Positions 1 to 8,094 of a DNA stretch of 64,000 nucleotides are shown here, in pieces. How positions within the stretch are numbered: the stretch's first letter is position 1; the number at the start of each line of letters is the position of its first letter. Source of the DNA: Deltaproteobacteria bacterium (GTDB taxonomy: Bacteria > Myxococcota_A > Polyangia > Polyangiales > JADJMO01); the NCBI GenBank assembly GCA_025363655.1, contig JANYDK010000092.1, positions 186,001 to 250,000 on the forward strand, read 5' to 3'. The notes under the pieces were generated by a model, which was not told the DNA's origin, did not search any database, and saw nothing but the letters and a program-made list of their open reading frames with translations. Position numbers and translations under genes: made by a program.

Positions 1-413
1 TCGGTGTACGTGTACTCGACCCGGAGCATCGGGGTCTTGGTGCCGGCGGCGTCGACGACGGTGACCTTGGTCTTGACGAAGGTCTTGGGGTCGACGTCCT
101 TGAGCTCGCGGCTGTTGACGCCGACCTGCGCGGTGCGAAGCGCGCCGAACGCGGTCTGCGTCTGCGAGCGCACGGCCGAGACGATGGTGGCGTCGCTCGC
201 GGTGGCGCTGACGTAGACGCGACCCTGGAACTTGAGCGAGCGCGAGAGCGCCGAGACCGAAGTGAGCGCGTCGTCGACCGCCTTCTCGTCGACCTCTTGC
301 TCCTCACCACGCTCGTTCGCGACGGCGCAGCCAGTGCCGCAGAGAACGGACGAAGCGACGACCGAAGCGACCGAGAGAACCGAGAGGCGACCGAGCAGCT
401 CGAGCTTCGTCAT
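1..413 (-). CDS. Partial lipoprotein, N-terminal part, paralogue of the divergent neighbour
   Basis: Open frame from an ATG at 413 running off the left edge, so only the first ~137 residues are visible. The N-terminus has a hydrophobic signal ending at a lipobox-like LCGTGCA, followed by an acidic linker (EQEVDEKAVDD). From about residue 50 it aligns with the protein at 594-2270: both share LT...F-G-V-V, ASDA-I, T-A-GALRT, VDP and VVD blocks in the same order, so the two divergent genes are paralogues. A strong GGAAGGAAGG ribosome-binding sequence precedes the ATG. Function unknown; whether it carries the His/Cys pair of its neighbour cannot be seen because the C-terminal part lies outside the window. 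Confidence 0.75.
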   Translation of the reverse strand, partial: MTKLELLGRLSVLSVASVVASSVLCGTGCAVANERGEEQEVDEKAVDDALTSVSALSRSLKFQGRVYVSATASDATIVSAVRSQTQTAFGALRTAQVGVNSRELKDVDPKTFVKTKVTVVDAAGTKTPMLRVEYTYT

Positions 414-433
414 CAGGAACCTTCCTTCCGGGA

Positions 434-561
434 GGACTTACATAGGTGCGAGAGGAGGGACTTATGTAGCTGAATGTAGGTACATGTCAACACGCACGAT
501 TCTCAGGCATTTTTGCCCGACGCTCGTCGACAGGTTGCGCGCGCTCTTGATGTAGGTATAT
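434..561. promoter_or_regulatory. Repeat-rich divergent promoter region between two paralogous lipoproteins
   Basis: The 180 bases between the divergent genes are AT-richer than the surroundings and contain related short repeats. GGACTTACATAGGTG at 434-448 and GGACTTATGTAGCTG at 458-472 are direct repeats 24 bp apart. ATGTAGGTACAT at 474-485 is a palindrome with a GG centre. ATGTAGGTATAT at 550-561 is a degenerate copy. The shared core is (A)TGTAG. This arrangement fits operator sites for one regulator controlling both genes; the regulator is unknown. Confidence 0.45.
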
Positions 562-593
562 ATGCGCTGTAGTTACTCAGATAGGAGTCACTA

Positions 594-2270
594 ATGTCGC
601 TCTCTCGGTCGCTCGTGTCACTCTTCTCGCTCGGTTCGCTCGGTTCGCTCGTGTCGGTCGTTGGCCTCGCGTCGACGATGGTCGGCTGCGCCGCGCACCA
701 CGCGACCGAGACGGAGGAGTCGGAGGTCGCTGCGGACAGTCGCGATCCACTCACCGGCATCACGGGCGTCGAGCGCGGGATCCATTTCGAGGGCGTCGTC
801 CACGTCGACCCGTCGGCGAGCGACGCTCAAATCGCGGTCGCCGTGGCGCGTGAGGTGAAGACCGCGATTGGCGCGCTGCGGACGCCGAAGGTCGCGCTCG
901 ACGATCGCGCTGCGCGGACCAACGTCGATCCGAGCAAGTGGAAGAAGCGGATCCTCCGAGTGGTCGATCCGAAGACGGGTGCCGCCGTGAGCTCGGTGCT
1001 CGAGGTCACCTTCCGCTACGACGATCGCGCGGTCGTGACCCATGGGCTCGATGGGAAGAGCGCCGTCGATTTCGTCGTCCTCGCCGACGATTACGCCACC
1101 CACGCCGACGGTCTGAAGGCGAGCTGCTCCGACGACGCGACGACGGACGCCGACTCGCTCTGGTACCACTACACGCCGCAGCTGGCCGCCTGTCGCACGT
1201 CGATCCAAGCCGAGCTGACGGCGATCACCGCCGAGAAGACTGCCCTCGCCAAGCAGACCGACGCGATCGGACCGAAGGAAGCCGCCCGTTTCTTCCTTCC
1301 GATCACCGCCAAGCTCGACGCGCCGAAGCTCCCCGCCGCTGCCGCCAAGCTCTCCCCCGAGTACGATCGGCTCTTCGGCGTCGGCAGCGACAAGTCGCAG
1401 GTCGTCGTCTACGCGTTCTTCGGCGTCGACAGCGACGAGCAGAACCCCGACGACGTCCTCGCCCAAGAGGCGGCGCGCTTTCTCCGCGAGCTCCTCCGCG
1501 CGCAGCCCAACTTCCGGCCGGTGCGCACCGACCCGTTCACCTGGCTCCTCGACTTCAACGTCGGCGGCAAGAAGGTGGAAGACGTCACCTACGATCGGAT
1601 GCTCGGTTGGATCGTCGATCAGACGAATTTCCCCGCCGAGGCGACCGACGCCGCGCTGAAGCTCGACTTGCGCAAGCAAGCGATCGGGAAGCTCGCCGAG
1701 CGCTGGATCTACTGGGATTTGCCGATCACCGTGAACGGCGCGCAGAAGACGGTCGAGGTGCGCACCTTCTACGGCTACGAGGACGCCGCGCCCGACGCGC
1801 GTCAGCATGCCCAATGGCGCTACCTCGAGGCGCTCTGGTACGGCGACGTCTTCCTCTACAACGGCCACTCGCACTTCGGTCACGGGCCGCTCGAGCCGAC
1901 GCTCTACGGCCCGCAGAACTTCAACGACCGCTACCAGATCATGCTGGTGAACAGCTGCATCTCGTACAACTACTACCACCAAGATTTCTTCGAGAAGAAG
2001 CCGGGTGGCACGGCCAACCTCGACATGGTCGTCAACGGCCTTCCGAGCTACGTGTGGGGCGGTGGGCTGGTGACGGCGCGGTTCCTCTCGGGCCTCATCT
2101 CGGGGACGCAGCCGACCTACGCCGACCTCCTCGGCTCGATGCGGCTCGACACCCCGTGGGGTGAGAAGGGCTACGATCCGATGCGCGTCGCCGACGGCGA
2201 GCTCGACAATGCGTTTTCGCAAGCCAAGACTCCACTCACTCTCACTGTGGGCGCGCCCGTCTATCCCTGA
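594..2270 (+). CDS. Lipoprotein with clan-CD-like (gingipain/caspase-type) His/Cys pair
   Basis: 558 residues. The start is supported by AGGAG seven bases upstream. A signal region is followed by a lipobox-like MVGC near residue 32, suggesting a lipid-anchored envelope protein. The C-terminal third has a hydrophobic strand ending in YNGHSHFGHG (His425) and, 30 residues on, a second strand ending in MLVNSC (Cys455). This is the order and spacing of the His-Gly and Cys motifs of clan CD cysteine peptidases (gingipain, caspase, separase), each preceded by a hydrophobic block. Peptidase activity is inferred from that pattern only. The N-terminal ~150 residues match the divergent partial gene at 1-413. 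Alternative: an inactive member with a binding role. Confidence 0.7.
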   Translation: MSLSRSLVSLFSLGSLGSLVSVVGLASTMVGCAAHHATETEESEVAADSRDPLTGITGVERGIHFEGVVHVDPSASDAQIAVAVAREVKTAIGALRTPKVALDDRAARTNVDPSKWKKRILRVVDPKTGAAVSSVLEVTFRYDDRAVVTHGLDGKSAVDFVVLADDYATHADGLKASCSDDATTDADSLWYHYTPQLAACRTSIQAELTAITAEKTALAKQTDAIGPKEAARFFLPITAKLDAPKLPAAAAKLSPEYDRLFGVGSDKSQVVVYAFFGVDSDEQNPDDVLAQEAARFLRELLRAQPNFRPVRTDPFTWLLDFNVGGKKVEDVTYDRMLGWIVDQTNFPAEATDAALKLDLRKQAIGKLAERWIYWDLPITVNGAQKTVEVRTFYGYEDAAPDARQHAQWRYLEALWYGDVFLYNGHSHFGHGPLEPTLYGPQNFNDRYQIMLVNSCISYNYYHQDFFEKKPGGTANLDMVVNGLPSYVWGGGLVTARFLSGLISGTQPTYADLLGSMRLDTPWGEKGYDPMRVADGELDNAFSQAKTPLTLTVGAPVYP

Positions 2271-2379
2271 CCGTGCCGACCCCGAGAAATCGCCTCGCGC
2301 GATGGTAGTTCTCGTGGGAACCTTCACGGGCTGAAGGTGTCGCCCCTTCTCCGGGCGACCTCACCCGGGTGGAGGCGAG

Positions 2380-2850
2380 ATGCGGGGCAAGACGATCATC
2401 GGCGCGGCAGTCTCGTTTTGCGTATTTTCCCTCGGCGTTTTCGGCATCTTCGGCGTCGAACGTGAGGCACGCGCCTTCGCGGTCCCAGAGATCGCCGCGC
2501 CCTGGCTCAACGACATCGCGATGGCGAAGATCACGGCGAACGGGCCGGTCATCTTCTACAATCCGTCGATGTGCAAAGAGGTGGGGCCCGGCGTCTGCGG
2601 GTTCATCCGCGCGCACGAGTACGGGCACATCGTGCTCAACCACTCGAACGAGTTCTACACGAAGTATTTCGGAGGTCGCGCGCTCGCCGAGGCCGAAGCC
2701 GACTGCTTCGCGGCGAAGAACACGCAGGGCTGGCAGGCGAAGGCGACCATCAACTGGTTCCTCGCGCCCGAGCGCATCGACTTCGACGCCGGCGATCACG
2801 GCACGGGGCGAGAGCGCGCCAAACGCATCAAAGAGTGTCGCGGAATCTAG
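2380..2850 (+). CDS. Small exported zinc metallopeptidase-like protein (HEYGH)
   Basis: 156 residues with an N-terminal signal peptide (about 1-32, ending ARAFA). H79-E80-Y81-G82-H83 is an HExxH zinc motif, and EAEAD at 104-108 could supply the third zinc ligand, as in gluzincins. The protein is much shorter than M48 peptidases and has little beyond the core zincin helices, so it may be a minimal periplasmic peptidase. It ends seven bases before the convergent gspC. No close family name can be assigned from sequence alone. Confidence 0.7.
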   Translation: MRGKTIIGAAVSFCVFSLGVFGIFGVEREARAFAVPEIAAPWLNDIAMAKITANGPVIFYNPSMCKEVGPGVCGFIRAHEYGHIVLNHSNEFYTKYFGGRALAEAEADCFAAKNTQGWQAKATINWFLAPERIDFDAGDHGTGRERAKRIKECRGI

Positions 2851-2857
2851 CGACGCA

Positions 2858-3787
2858 TCAGCGCACCTCGACTTCGATCACGAGCTTGCGATCGCCGCGT
2901 TGGATGCCGACTTGGAGAGAAGGCGCGGTCTTCAGGCGACCGTAGGCTTCGAGCATCTTCTCGGGGCTGGCGACTTCGAAGCCGTTGATGCTCTCGAGGA
3001 CGTCTCCTTTCGTGAGACCGAGCACGGCGAAGAGCGTGCCGGGGACGACGTTCTGCAGTCGCAGGCCCACGGTCTTTCCGCCGGCGACTTCTGGCGTGAT
3101 GCGCAGTGATTTCATGAATTCGGTGGGGTTGTCGACGATGCGATCGCGGAGCAGCCGATCAACGGCGAAATGCGTCTCGTCGACCTTCTGGACGCCGACG
3201 ATCGGCGCTGTCGGCGTCGCGATCGTGAGCTCGGGCTTCACCTGCGATTGCGGCGGCGGTGCGACGGCGCGCGCCACGCCGTCGATGAAGCATGTGGGAG
3301 TCGCTCCCCCGAGGTGGACCCGCCCGCTGCCGATGCTGACGACGGGGCGTCCGGCGACGTACGAGCCGAGGCGAATCATCGGCTTGGCGTTCGCAGCATC
3401 GGCGAGGACCGCGAGCGAGCGCGCGGGATGCTCGTCGTCGACCGCCGCGACCACCACTCGATAGCTCGTCGGACACGGCTGCTCGTCTTCCGATGCGAGG
3501 ACGCTCGCCTGGTTCGTCGTCGTCGTCGCCGGCACGGTCTCCGGCCTCGGCGACGAGTCGAACGGATTGTTGGTGAGGATGGTCACCGCGGACAGACGCT
3601 TCGGCGGCGCGGGCACCGGCGGCGGCGTCTCCAGATCGGTGCGGAGGAAGAACGCCGCCGTTTGCAGCGGCAGGTACGCGCCGCCGACCAGTTGGGTCAC
3701 GCCGACCGCCAGCAGCCACGCGGAGATGGAGCCGACGATCAAGGTCGTCGCGGTGACGAAGGTCGTGGGGAGCCGGGGAGCGTGCAT
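2858..3787 (-). CDS. gspC: Type II secretion system protein C (GspC)
   Basis: 309 residues, single-pass inner-membrane type: a short cytoplasmic N-terminus, a membrane segment at about 10-34, a Pro-rich linker, a homology region around ILTNNPFDS, then a C-terminal PDZ domain (about 225-305: GLRLQNVVPGTLF, GLTKGDVLESINGFEV). This is the GspC domain order; in the type II machine GspC links the inner-membrane platform to the secretin GspD. Length fits the family. It stands alone here with no other gsp gene in the window, so the rest of the machinery must be encoded elsewhere. The ATG at 3787 begins just before the membrane segment. Confidence 0.85.
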   Translation of the reverse strand: MHAPRLPTTFVTATTLIVGSISAWLLAVGVTQLVGGAYLPLQTAAFFLRTDLETPPPVPAPPKRLSAVTILTNNPFDSSPRPETVPATTTTNQASVLASEDEQPCPTSYRVVVAAVDDEHPARSLAVLADAANAKPMIRLGSYVAGRPVVSIGSGRVHLGGATPTCFIDGVARAVAPPPQSQVKPELTIATPTAPIVGVQKVDETHFAVDRLLRDRIVDNPTEFMKSLRITPEVAGGKTVGLRLQNVVPGTLFAVLGLTKGDVLESINGFEVASPEKMLEAYGRLKTAPSLQVGIQRGDRKLVIEVEVR

Positions 3788-3930
3788 GACGAGAACGCTT
3801 TGCGGCCGGCGTGCCAGGGACGAATTTTGCTATTTTTCAAGCGTTCGAGCGACTCGAGGCACGCGCAGATCGACAACGTGGCAGGTGACCTGCGGCGGCA
3901 TCGACGACGCGTGACAAATCGACAGTGCGC

Positions 3931-4521
3931 TCAAATGTCGGCGGTGTAAGGCGGCGCCGGGAAGTACTCGATGTACTTCTGCACCGCGCGCGCGAAGGTG
4001 GGCGTGCGGAGCTGGCCGACGAGCCAGAGCGCCATGTCGATGCCCGCCGAGACGCCCGCGGCGGTGACGACGTTGCCATCGCGTACGAACCGCGTGCCCT
4101 CGACGACGGTGATGTCACCGCGCGCGCGCAGTTGTTCGACGAAGCTCCAATGGGTGGTCACGCGCTTGTTCCGCGCGAAGCCAGCCTCGTGGAGGAGCAA
4201 GGCGCCGGTGCACACGCTCGTCACCCATCGGCATCGCGCGCCGACGTCGCGGAGCCAGGCGAGGAGCCGCTCGTTCTTCACCTCGTGACGCGTACCCATG
4301 CCACCGGGAACGACGACGAGATCGAGCGGCGGCGCGTCGGCGAACGTGTGATCGGGAAGCACGCGCATGCCTTTGGCCGCGCGAACCGGCACCGCGCGCT
4401 CGGCGATGGAGACGACCGAGAGGTCTCCCGCGAGCATGCCGGCCGCGGTGAAGACCTCCCAAGGACCGACGAAATCGAGCTCTTCGGCGCCGTCGAAGAG
4501 GAGCACACCGATCGTTGTCAT
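3931..4521 (-). CDS. DJ-1/PfpI family protein
   Basis: Starting at the ATG at 4521 (a frame-extending upstream ATG adds 23 unlikely basic residues) the protein is 196 residues and opens with a first beta strand, MTTIGVLLFDGAEELDFVGP, as is usual. The nucleophile elbow is VTSVCTGALLL, with Cys104. The early Glu/Asp pair (EELDF) and the Cys elbow resemble isonitrile hydratase and the N-terminal domain of GlxA-type regulators. There is no C-terminal AraC helix-turn-helix, so a stand-alone enzyme is more likely than a regulator. It is divergent from the acyl-CoA dehydrogenase gene, 80 bp away. The substrate is unknown. Confidence 0.8.
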   Translation of the reverse strand: MTTIGVLLFDGAEELDFVGPWEVFTAAGMLAGDLSVVSIAERAVPVRAAKGMRVLPDHTFADAPPLDLVVVPGGMGTRHEVKNERLLAWLRDVGARCRWVTSVCTGALLLHEAGFARNKRVTTHWSFVEQLRARGDITVVEGTRFVRDGNVVTAAGVSAGIDMALWLVGQLRTPTFARAVQKYIEYFPAPPYTADI

Positions 4522-4601
4522 GGGGCGCGACGATCTCACGAGAGACGACCGCACGAAACCCTCTTGCCTTCGGCGTTCGGCCAGCCTCATGCTCCGCGGC
4601 G

Positions 4602-6323
4602 ATGATCCTGCTGAACCCGAACAGCTACGCCCCGAAGGACCTCGACGCCACTTCGGCCGACCTCATGCGCAAGACCATCGCCTTCTTCGAGGCGAAGGGA
4701 AAGACGCGTCTGAAGAAGGACGATCGCGAGCGCGTCTGGTACGCGGACTTCCTCGAGTTCGTCGCGAGCGAGAAGATCTTCGCCAAGCTCCTGACGCCGG
4801 CGGCCTATGGCAAAGGCGAAGACGGCTATCGTTGGGACACCTTCCGAAACTGCCATTTCAGCGAGATCACGGCGTTCTACGCGCTCCACTATTGGTACAC
4901 CTGGCAGGTCACCATCCTCGGCCTCGGACCGATCTGGATGGGGACCAACGAGGGCGCGAAGACGCGGACGGCCGAGCTCCTCCGCGAGGGCGGCATCTTC
5001 GCCTTCGGTCTCAGTGAGCGCGCGCACGGCGCCGACCTCTACTCCACCGAGATGGCGCTCTCGCCGAAAGGCGATGGCACGTGGTCGGCGAACGGCTCGA
5101 AGTACTACATCGGCAACGCCAACGAGGCGGCGCTGGTCTCGACGTTCGCCAAGACGACCGATGGTGGCGAGTTCGTCTTCTTCGCCGCGCAGCCGAAAAA
5201 GGCTGGTTACGAGCTGGTGCAGAACGTCGTCAACGTGCAGTCGTACGTCGCGGAGTATCGACTGCACGACGTCACCATCACCGAGGCCGACATTCTCTCG
5301 AAGGGCCAAGACGCCTGGGACTCGGCGCTCAACACCGTCAACGTCGGCAAGTTCAACCTCGGCTGGGCGTCGATCGGCATCTGCACGCACGCCTTCTACG
5401 AGGCGATTCACCACGCGGAGCACCGCGTGCTCTACGGCAAGTCGGTCACGCACTTTCCGCACGTGCGTCAGCTGCTCGTCGATGCGTATTGTCGCCTGGT
5501 GGCGATGAAGGCCTTCGCGCGTCGCGCCGCCGATTACATGCGCGCGGCCTCGCCGGAAGATCGCCGCTACCTACTCTACAACCCGCTCGTGAAGATGAAG
5601 GTGACGACGCAGGGCGAGCAGGTGATTGATTTGCTCTGGGACGTCATCGCCGCCAAGGGCTTCGAGAAGGACACCTACTTCGAGATCGCCACTCGCGACA
5701 TCCGCGCGCTCCCCAAGCTCGAAGGCACCGTGCACGTGAACATGGCGCTGGTCGTCAAATTCATGCGCAATTACTTCTTCAACCCGGGGACGTTCCCCGA
5801 GGTCCCGTGCGTCACCGAGGCGCGCGACGACACGTTCCTCTTCCACCAAGGGCCGACCAAGGGCCTCGGGAAGATTCAGTTCCACGATCACCAGCTCGCC
5901 TACGCCAAGGTGAACCTGCCCACCGTCTCGGTCTTCAAAGAGCAGATCGAGGTGCTGAAGGAGTTCCTCATCGCCTCTGCCGGTGACGTCGAGACCGCAG
6001 CGGTGCAGGGAAAGGACATCGATTTCCTTCTTTCGCTCGGCGAGGTCTTCACGCTCGTCGCCTACGGACAGCTCTTGCTCGAGTATCGCGAGCTCCACCC
6101 CGAAGACGTCTCCGACGATCTCCTCGAGCAGATCTTCGACTTCATGGTGCGCGACTGTTCGAAGTTCGCGCTCCAGCTCTTCTCCAAGCCGTCGAGCACG
6201 CCGAAGCAAATGGAGCTTTGCCAGAAGATGATTCGCAAGCCGCCGGTCGACACGGCGCGCTTCGATCGCATCTGGAACGAGCACGTCCACGCGCTGCGCG
6301 ACGCGTACGAGATGCGGCCCTGA
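4602..6323 (+). CDS. Acyl-CoA dehydrogenase family protein, long form
   Basis: 573 residues from the ATG at 4602; the frame is open further upstream but that part overlaps the divergent promoter. The middle resembles the FAD/acyl-CoA-binding fold: FAFGLSERAHGADLYSTEM corresponds to the flavin-binding T-E-x-x-x-G-S-D region, followed by WSANGSKYYIGNANEA (the conserved G-x-K-x-[WY]-I-T-N block) and a helical C-terminal domain. At 573 residues it exceeds the usual ~380-400, with ~150 extra C-terminal residues as in long FadE-type proteins. Likely role: flavin-dependent alpha,beta-dehydrogenation of an acyl-CoA in fatty-acid breakdown or lipid remodelling. The electron acceptor and chain length cannot be told. 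Confidence 0.8.
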   Translation: MILLNPNSYAPKDLDATSADLMRKTIAFFEAKGKTRLKKDDRERVWYADFLEFVASEKIFAKLLTPAAYGKGEDGYRWDTFRNCHFSEITAFYALHYWYTWQVTILGLGPIWMGTNEGAKTRTAELLREGGIFAFGLSERAHGADLYSTEMALSPKGDGTWSANGSKYYIGNANEAALVSTFAKTTDGGEFVFFAAQPKKAGYELVQNVVNVQSYVAEYRLHDVTITEADILSKGQDAWDSALNTVNVGKFNLGWASIGICTHAFYEAIHHAEHRVLYGKSVTHFPHVRQLLVDAYCRLVAMKAFARRAADYMRAASPEDRRYLLYNPLVKMKVTTQGEQVIDLLWDVIAAKGFEKDTYFEIATRDIRALPKLEGTVHVNMALVVKFMRNYFFNPGTFPEVPCVTEARDDTFLFHQGPTKGLGKIQFHDHQLAYAKVNLPTVSVFKEQIEVLKEFLIASAGDVETAAVQGKDIDFLLSLGEVFTLVAYGQLLLEYRELHPEDVSDDLLEQIFDFMVRDCSKFALQLFSKPSSTPKQMELCQKMIRKPPVDTARFDRIWNEHVHALRDAYEMRP

Positions 6324-6351
6324 GCGAAACAGGAGCCCTTTTCGTGTCGAG

Positions 6352-6432
6352 TGCGACGGGCGGGACTTGAACCCGCAAGCCTTGCGGCGCCGGAACCTAA
6401 ACCCGGTGCGTTTGCCATTCCGCCACCGTCGC
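6352..6432 (-). tRNA. tRNA-Leu (anticodon UAG)
   Basis: On the minus strand the acceptor arms GCGACGG (6432-6426) and CCGTCGC (6359-6353) pair, with discriminator A at 6352. The D arm is GCG...CGC, and the anticodon stem-loop CCGGG-TTTAGGT-TCCGG gives anticodon TAG. A short class II variable arm GCC-GCAA-GGC is followed by the T arm GCGGG-TTCAAGT-CCCGC. The long variable arm and anticodon fit leucine. The CCA end is not encoded. Confidence 0.95.
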
Positions 6433-6454
6433 GGGTGGTGACTTCAGTGTCTCA

Positions 6455-6520
6455 CTTCGCCAAAGATTGCTCCGCAACTTTGGCCGCTTCGGTCAATCTC
6501 GCTTTGCTCGGTTGCCGAAG
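6455..6520 (+). repeat. REP-like dispersed element, copy A
   Basis: Contains a 26-nt hairpin at 6459-6484 with arms GCCAAAG and CTTTGGC and inner arms TTGC/GCAA. It is followed by GCCGCTTCGG and, after a gap, CTCGGTTGCCGAAG. The core, its 26-nt length and the flanks recur at 10461-10516 (inverted) and 30441-30480. It lies between a tRNA gene and the 3' end of a 57-codon gene. Confidence 0.75.
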
Positions 6521-6528
6521 CAATGCAC

Positions 6529-6570
6529 AAAAACGCCTGCGCCCGAGAGAGCCGACTCGGCCTTCTCGGG
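6529..6570 (-). terminator. Rho-independent terminator-like hairpin
   Basis: On the minus strand a strong stem (CCCGAGA/TCTCGGG outside, GCCGA/TCGGC inside, 6542-6570) is followed eight bases later by TTTTT. It sits 45 bases beyond the stop of the minus-strand 57-codon gene and fits an intrinsic terminator for it. Confidence 0.6.
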
Positions 6571-6615
6571 ACGCGGGACCGTGACGCACGCTCGAAAAAT
6601 GAGCGCGCGAGCGAA

Positions 6616-6789
6616 TCAGCTCTGCTGGTTCTGACCGTCGGTCTGCTCGACGACTTCGCCGCTCTTGCGGTCCATCGCGTCTTGCAGGCCGATGCGGACC
6701 CGACCCGAGCGCTTCATCTTCTTCGCCTTGAGGGGGGTCGCGAGCCACTCGTGACGCTTACGCATTCCCCAGATCGCACGATTCGCCAT
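6616..6789 (-). CDS. Small basic hypothetical protein (57 aa)
   Basis: 57 codons from an ATG at 6789. The protein is rich in Lys/Arg in its first half (AIWGMRKRHEWLATP, KAKKMKRSGRVR) and acidic/Gln-rich at the end. Third codon positions are almost all G/C as in neighbouring genes, and a terminator-like hairpin follows, which supports a real gene. The basic N-terminal half suggests nucleic-acid or ribosome contact, but I recognise no family. It is divergent from the SlyD-like gene, 150 bp away. No strong ribosome-binding site is visible. Confidence 0.55.
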   Translation of the reverse strand: MANRAIWGMRKRHEWLATPLKAKKMKRSGRVRIGLQDAMDRKSGEVVEQTDGQNQQS

Positions 6790-6939
6790 TTTCGACTTGG
6801 TCTCCGAGGCCGAAGCATGGGCTCCGGCAAAAGGGAGGCGGACCTTAGCGGAAGGAAAGTTTTCGTGCAAGCAGCGCCTTGCCGCAGTTGCGTGAGAAGT
6901 CCGGATGACGCGGCGGGCCGTGTTCGCTAGGGTGCGGGC

Positions 6940-7566
6940 GTGTTGCGCGGTCCCCAGGAAAAGCTGCTGCGCGTGGCCCGCGACCATCTCGTGGTCCTCG
7001 ACTACGTCCTCTACGATGAAGCCGGCGATGTCGTCGAAGAGACCGACGACGAAGGCGGCGCGCCCGTTCGCTTCGTCTACGGCTATGGAACGCTCGTGCC
7101 CGGCCTCGAGCGCGGGCTCATCGGGCTCGCGCCTGGAGAGACGCGCGAGGTCACCGTTCCGGCCGCCGAGGGCTATGGCCCAGTCCGCGAAGAGCTCGAG
7201 CGATGGGTCGATCGGGCAGATTTTCCCGAGGATTTGGCGATCGACGACGAGTTCGACGCCGACGACGACGAGGGGACGCCGCACACCCTTCGCATCGCCG
7301 AAATCACCGAAGATGCAGTGCTCGTCGACGAGAACCACCCGCTCGCGGGCGTGACGCTGCGCTTCGACGTCATCGTCCGCGAGGTCCGCCCGGCGACCGA
7401 GACCGAGATCGCCGCCGCGCGCAAAGATGCCCCGCCGACCCGTCTCCTCGTCATCAATGCGACCCCCGAGCCTCCCGCCCCTTTGAAGCCGGCGCGCACG
7501 GGAGTACGAGACGAGCCCCGCGGAAAACGACCCAAGCGTCCCGACCCTCTGGACGACGAACAGTAG
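6940..7566 (+). CDS. SlyD-like FKBP-type peptidyl-prolyl isomerase
   Basis: 208 residues from a GTG start. The FKBP core is recognisable: VLDYVLYDEAGDVVEET near the N-terminus, then VRFVYGYGTLVPGLERGLIGLAPGE, followed by an inserted acidic chaperone (IF) segment and the NHPLAGVTLRFDVIV signature of SlyD proteins. It should catalyse cis-trans isomerisation of X-Pro bonds and act as a folding helper in the cytoplasm. Unlike E. coli SlyD it lacks a His/Cys-rich metal-binding tail; its tail is instead Pro/Arg/Asp-rich. It is first in a run of same-strand genes (small protein, DUF1844, HtrA-like protease, Lgt-like) with 21 bp to the next start. Confidence 0.85.
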   Translation: MLRGPQEKLLRVARDHLVVLDYVLYDEAGDVVEETDDEGGAPVRFVYGYGTLVPGLERGLIGLAPGETREVTVPAAEGYGPVREELERWVDRADFPEDLAIDDEFDADDDEGTPHTLRIAEITEDAVLVDENHPLAGVTLRFDVIVREVRPATETEIAAARKDAPPTRLLVINATPEPPAPLKPARTGVRDEPRGKRPKRPDPLDDEQ

Positions 7567-7587
7567 GAAAGCGAGCGAGACCGAGCG

Positions 7588-7797
7588 ATGGACAAGTCCA
7601 AGCAGACCAGCCACACCTTCATGCCCTGGGCCTACGACACGCGCGTCATCCAGCGCAACATCAACGAAGGCGTGCTCACGCAGGCCGACGTGAAGAACAT
7701 GATCGAGAAGCTCCCCGACGTCGCCGAGAAGGCCGAGTCGGTCCACACGACCCTCGGCGGCAACGACATGGACGACGACTTGGAGGAGCAGGACTGA
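7588..7797 (+). CDS. Small hypothetical protein (69 aa) in the SlyD-DUF1844 operon
   Basis: 69 residues with a polar N-terminus, a short hydrophobic-aromatic patch (FMPWAYDTRVIQRNI) and an acidic tail (DMDDDLEEQD). No membrane segment or known domain is seen. It is placed 21 bp after the SlyD-like gene and 3 bp before the DUF1844 gene, so it is almost certainly co-transcribed and probably translationally coupled. GC-rich third positions support coding. Function unknown. Confidence 0.65.
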   Translation: MDKSKQTSHTFMPWAYDTRVIQRNINEGVLTQADVKNMIEKLPDVAEKAESVHTTLGGNDMDDDLEEQD

Positions 7798-7800
7798 CCG

Positions 7801-8094
7801 ATGGAGATGGAGCTTCCCACCATCGACTTCATGACGCTCGTGGTCTCGCTCTCGCAGACCGCGCTCGTCCACCTCGGTGAGATGGTCGATCCGGAGATGA
7901 CGAGCCCGGAGAAGAACCTCCCGCTCGCTCGCCAGACCATCGATCTGCTCGGAATCCTCCAAGAGAAGACCAAAGGGAATCTCACGGGGGACGAAGAGCG
8001 TTTGCTCGATCAGGTGCTCTACGATCTTCGCCTGCGCTTCGTCGAGGTGGCACGCGAAGAGGCCGGCGGGGCGAGCAAAGAGAAAGAGAAGTAG
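7801..8094 (+). CDS. DUF1844 domain protein
   Basis: 97 residues that match the DUF1844 pattern: DFMTLVVSLSQTALVHLGEM, then NLPLARQTIDLLGILQEKT, GNLT-EE, and LYDLRLRFVE. The family is small, helical, cytosolic and of unknown function; it is common in Deltaproteobacteria and related groups. Its stop codon overlaps the GTG start of the next gene by one base (TAGTG), which suggests coupled expression with the HtrA-like protease. Confidence 0.85.
   Translation: MEMELPTIDFMTLVVSLSQTALVHLGEMVDPEMTSPEKNLPLARQTIDLLGILQEKTKGNLTGDEERLLDQVLYDLRLRFVEVAREEAGGASKEKEK

Noticed and set aside
3882-3892. CAGGTGACCTG palindrome in the gspC upstream region
   Set aside because: Too short and single; expected by chance in GC-rich DNA and not tied to a regulator.
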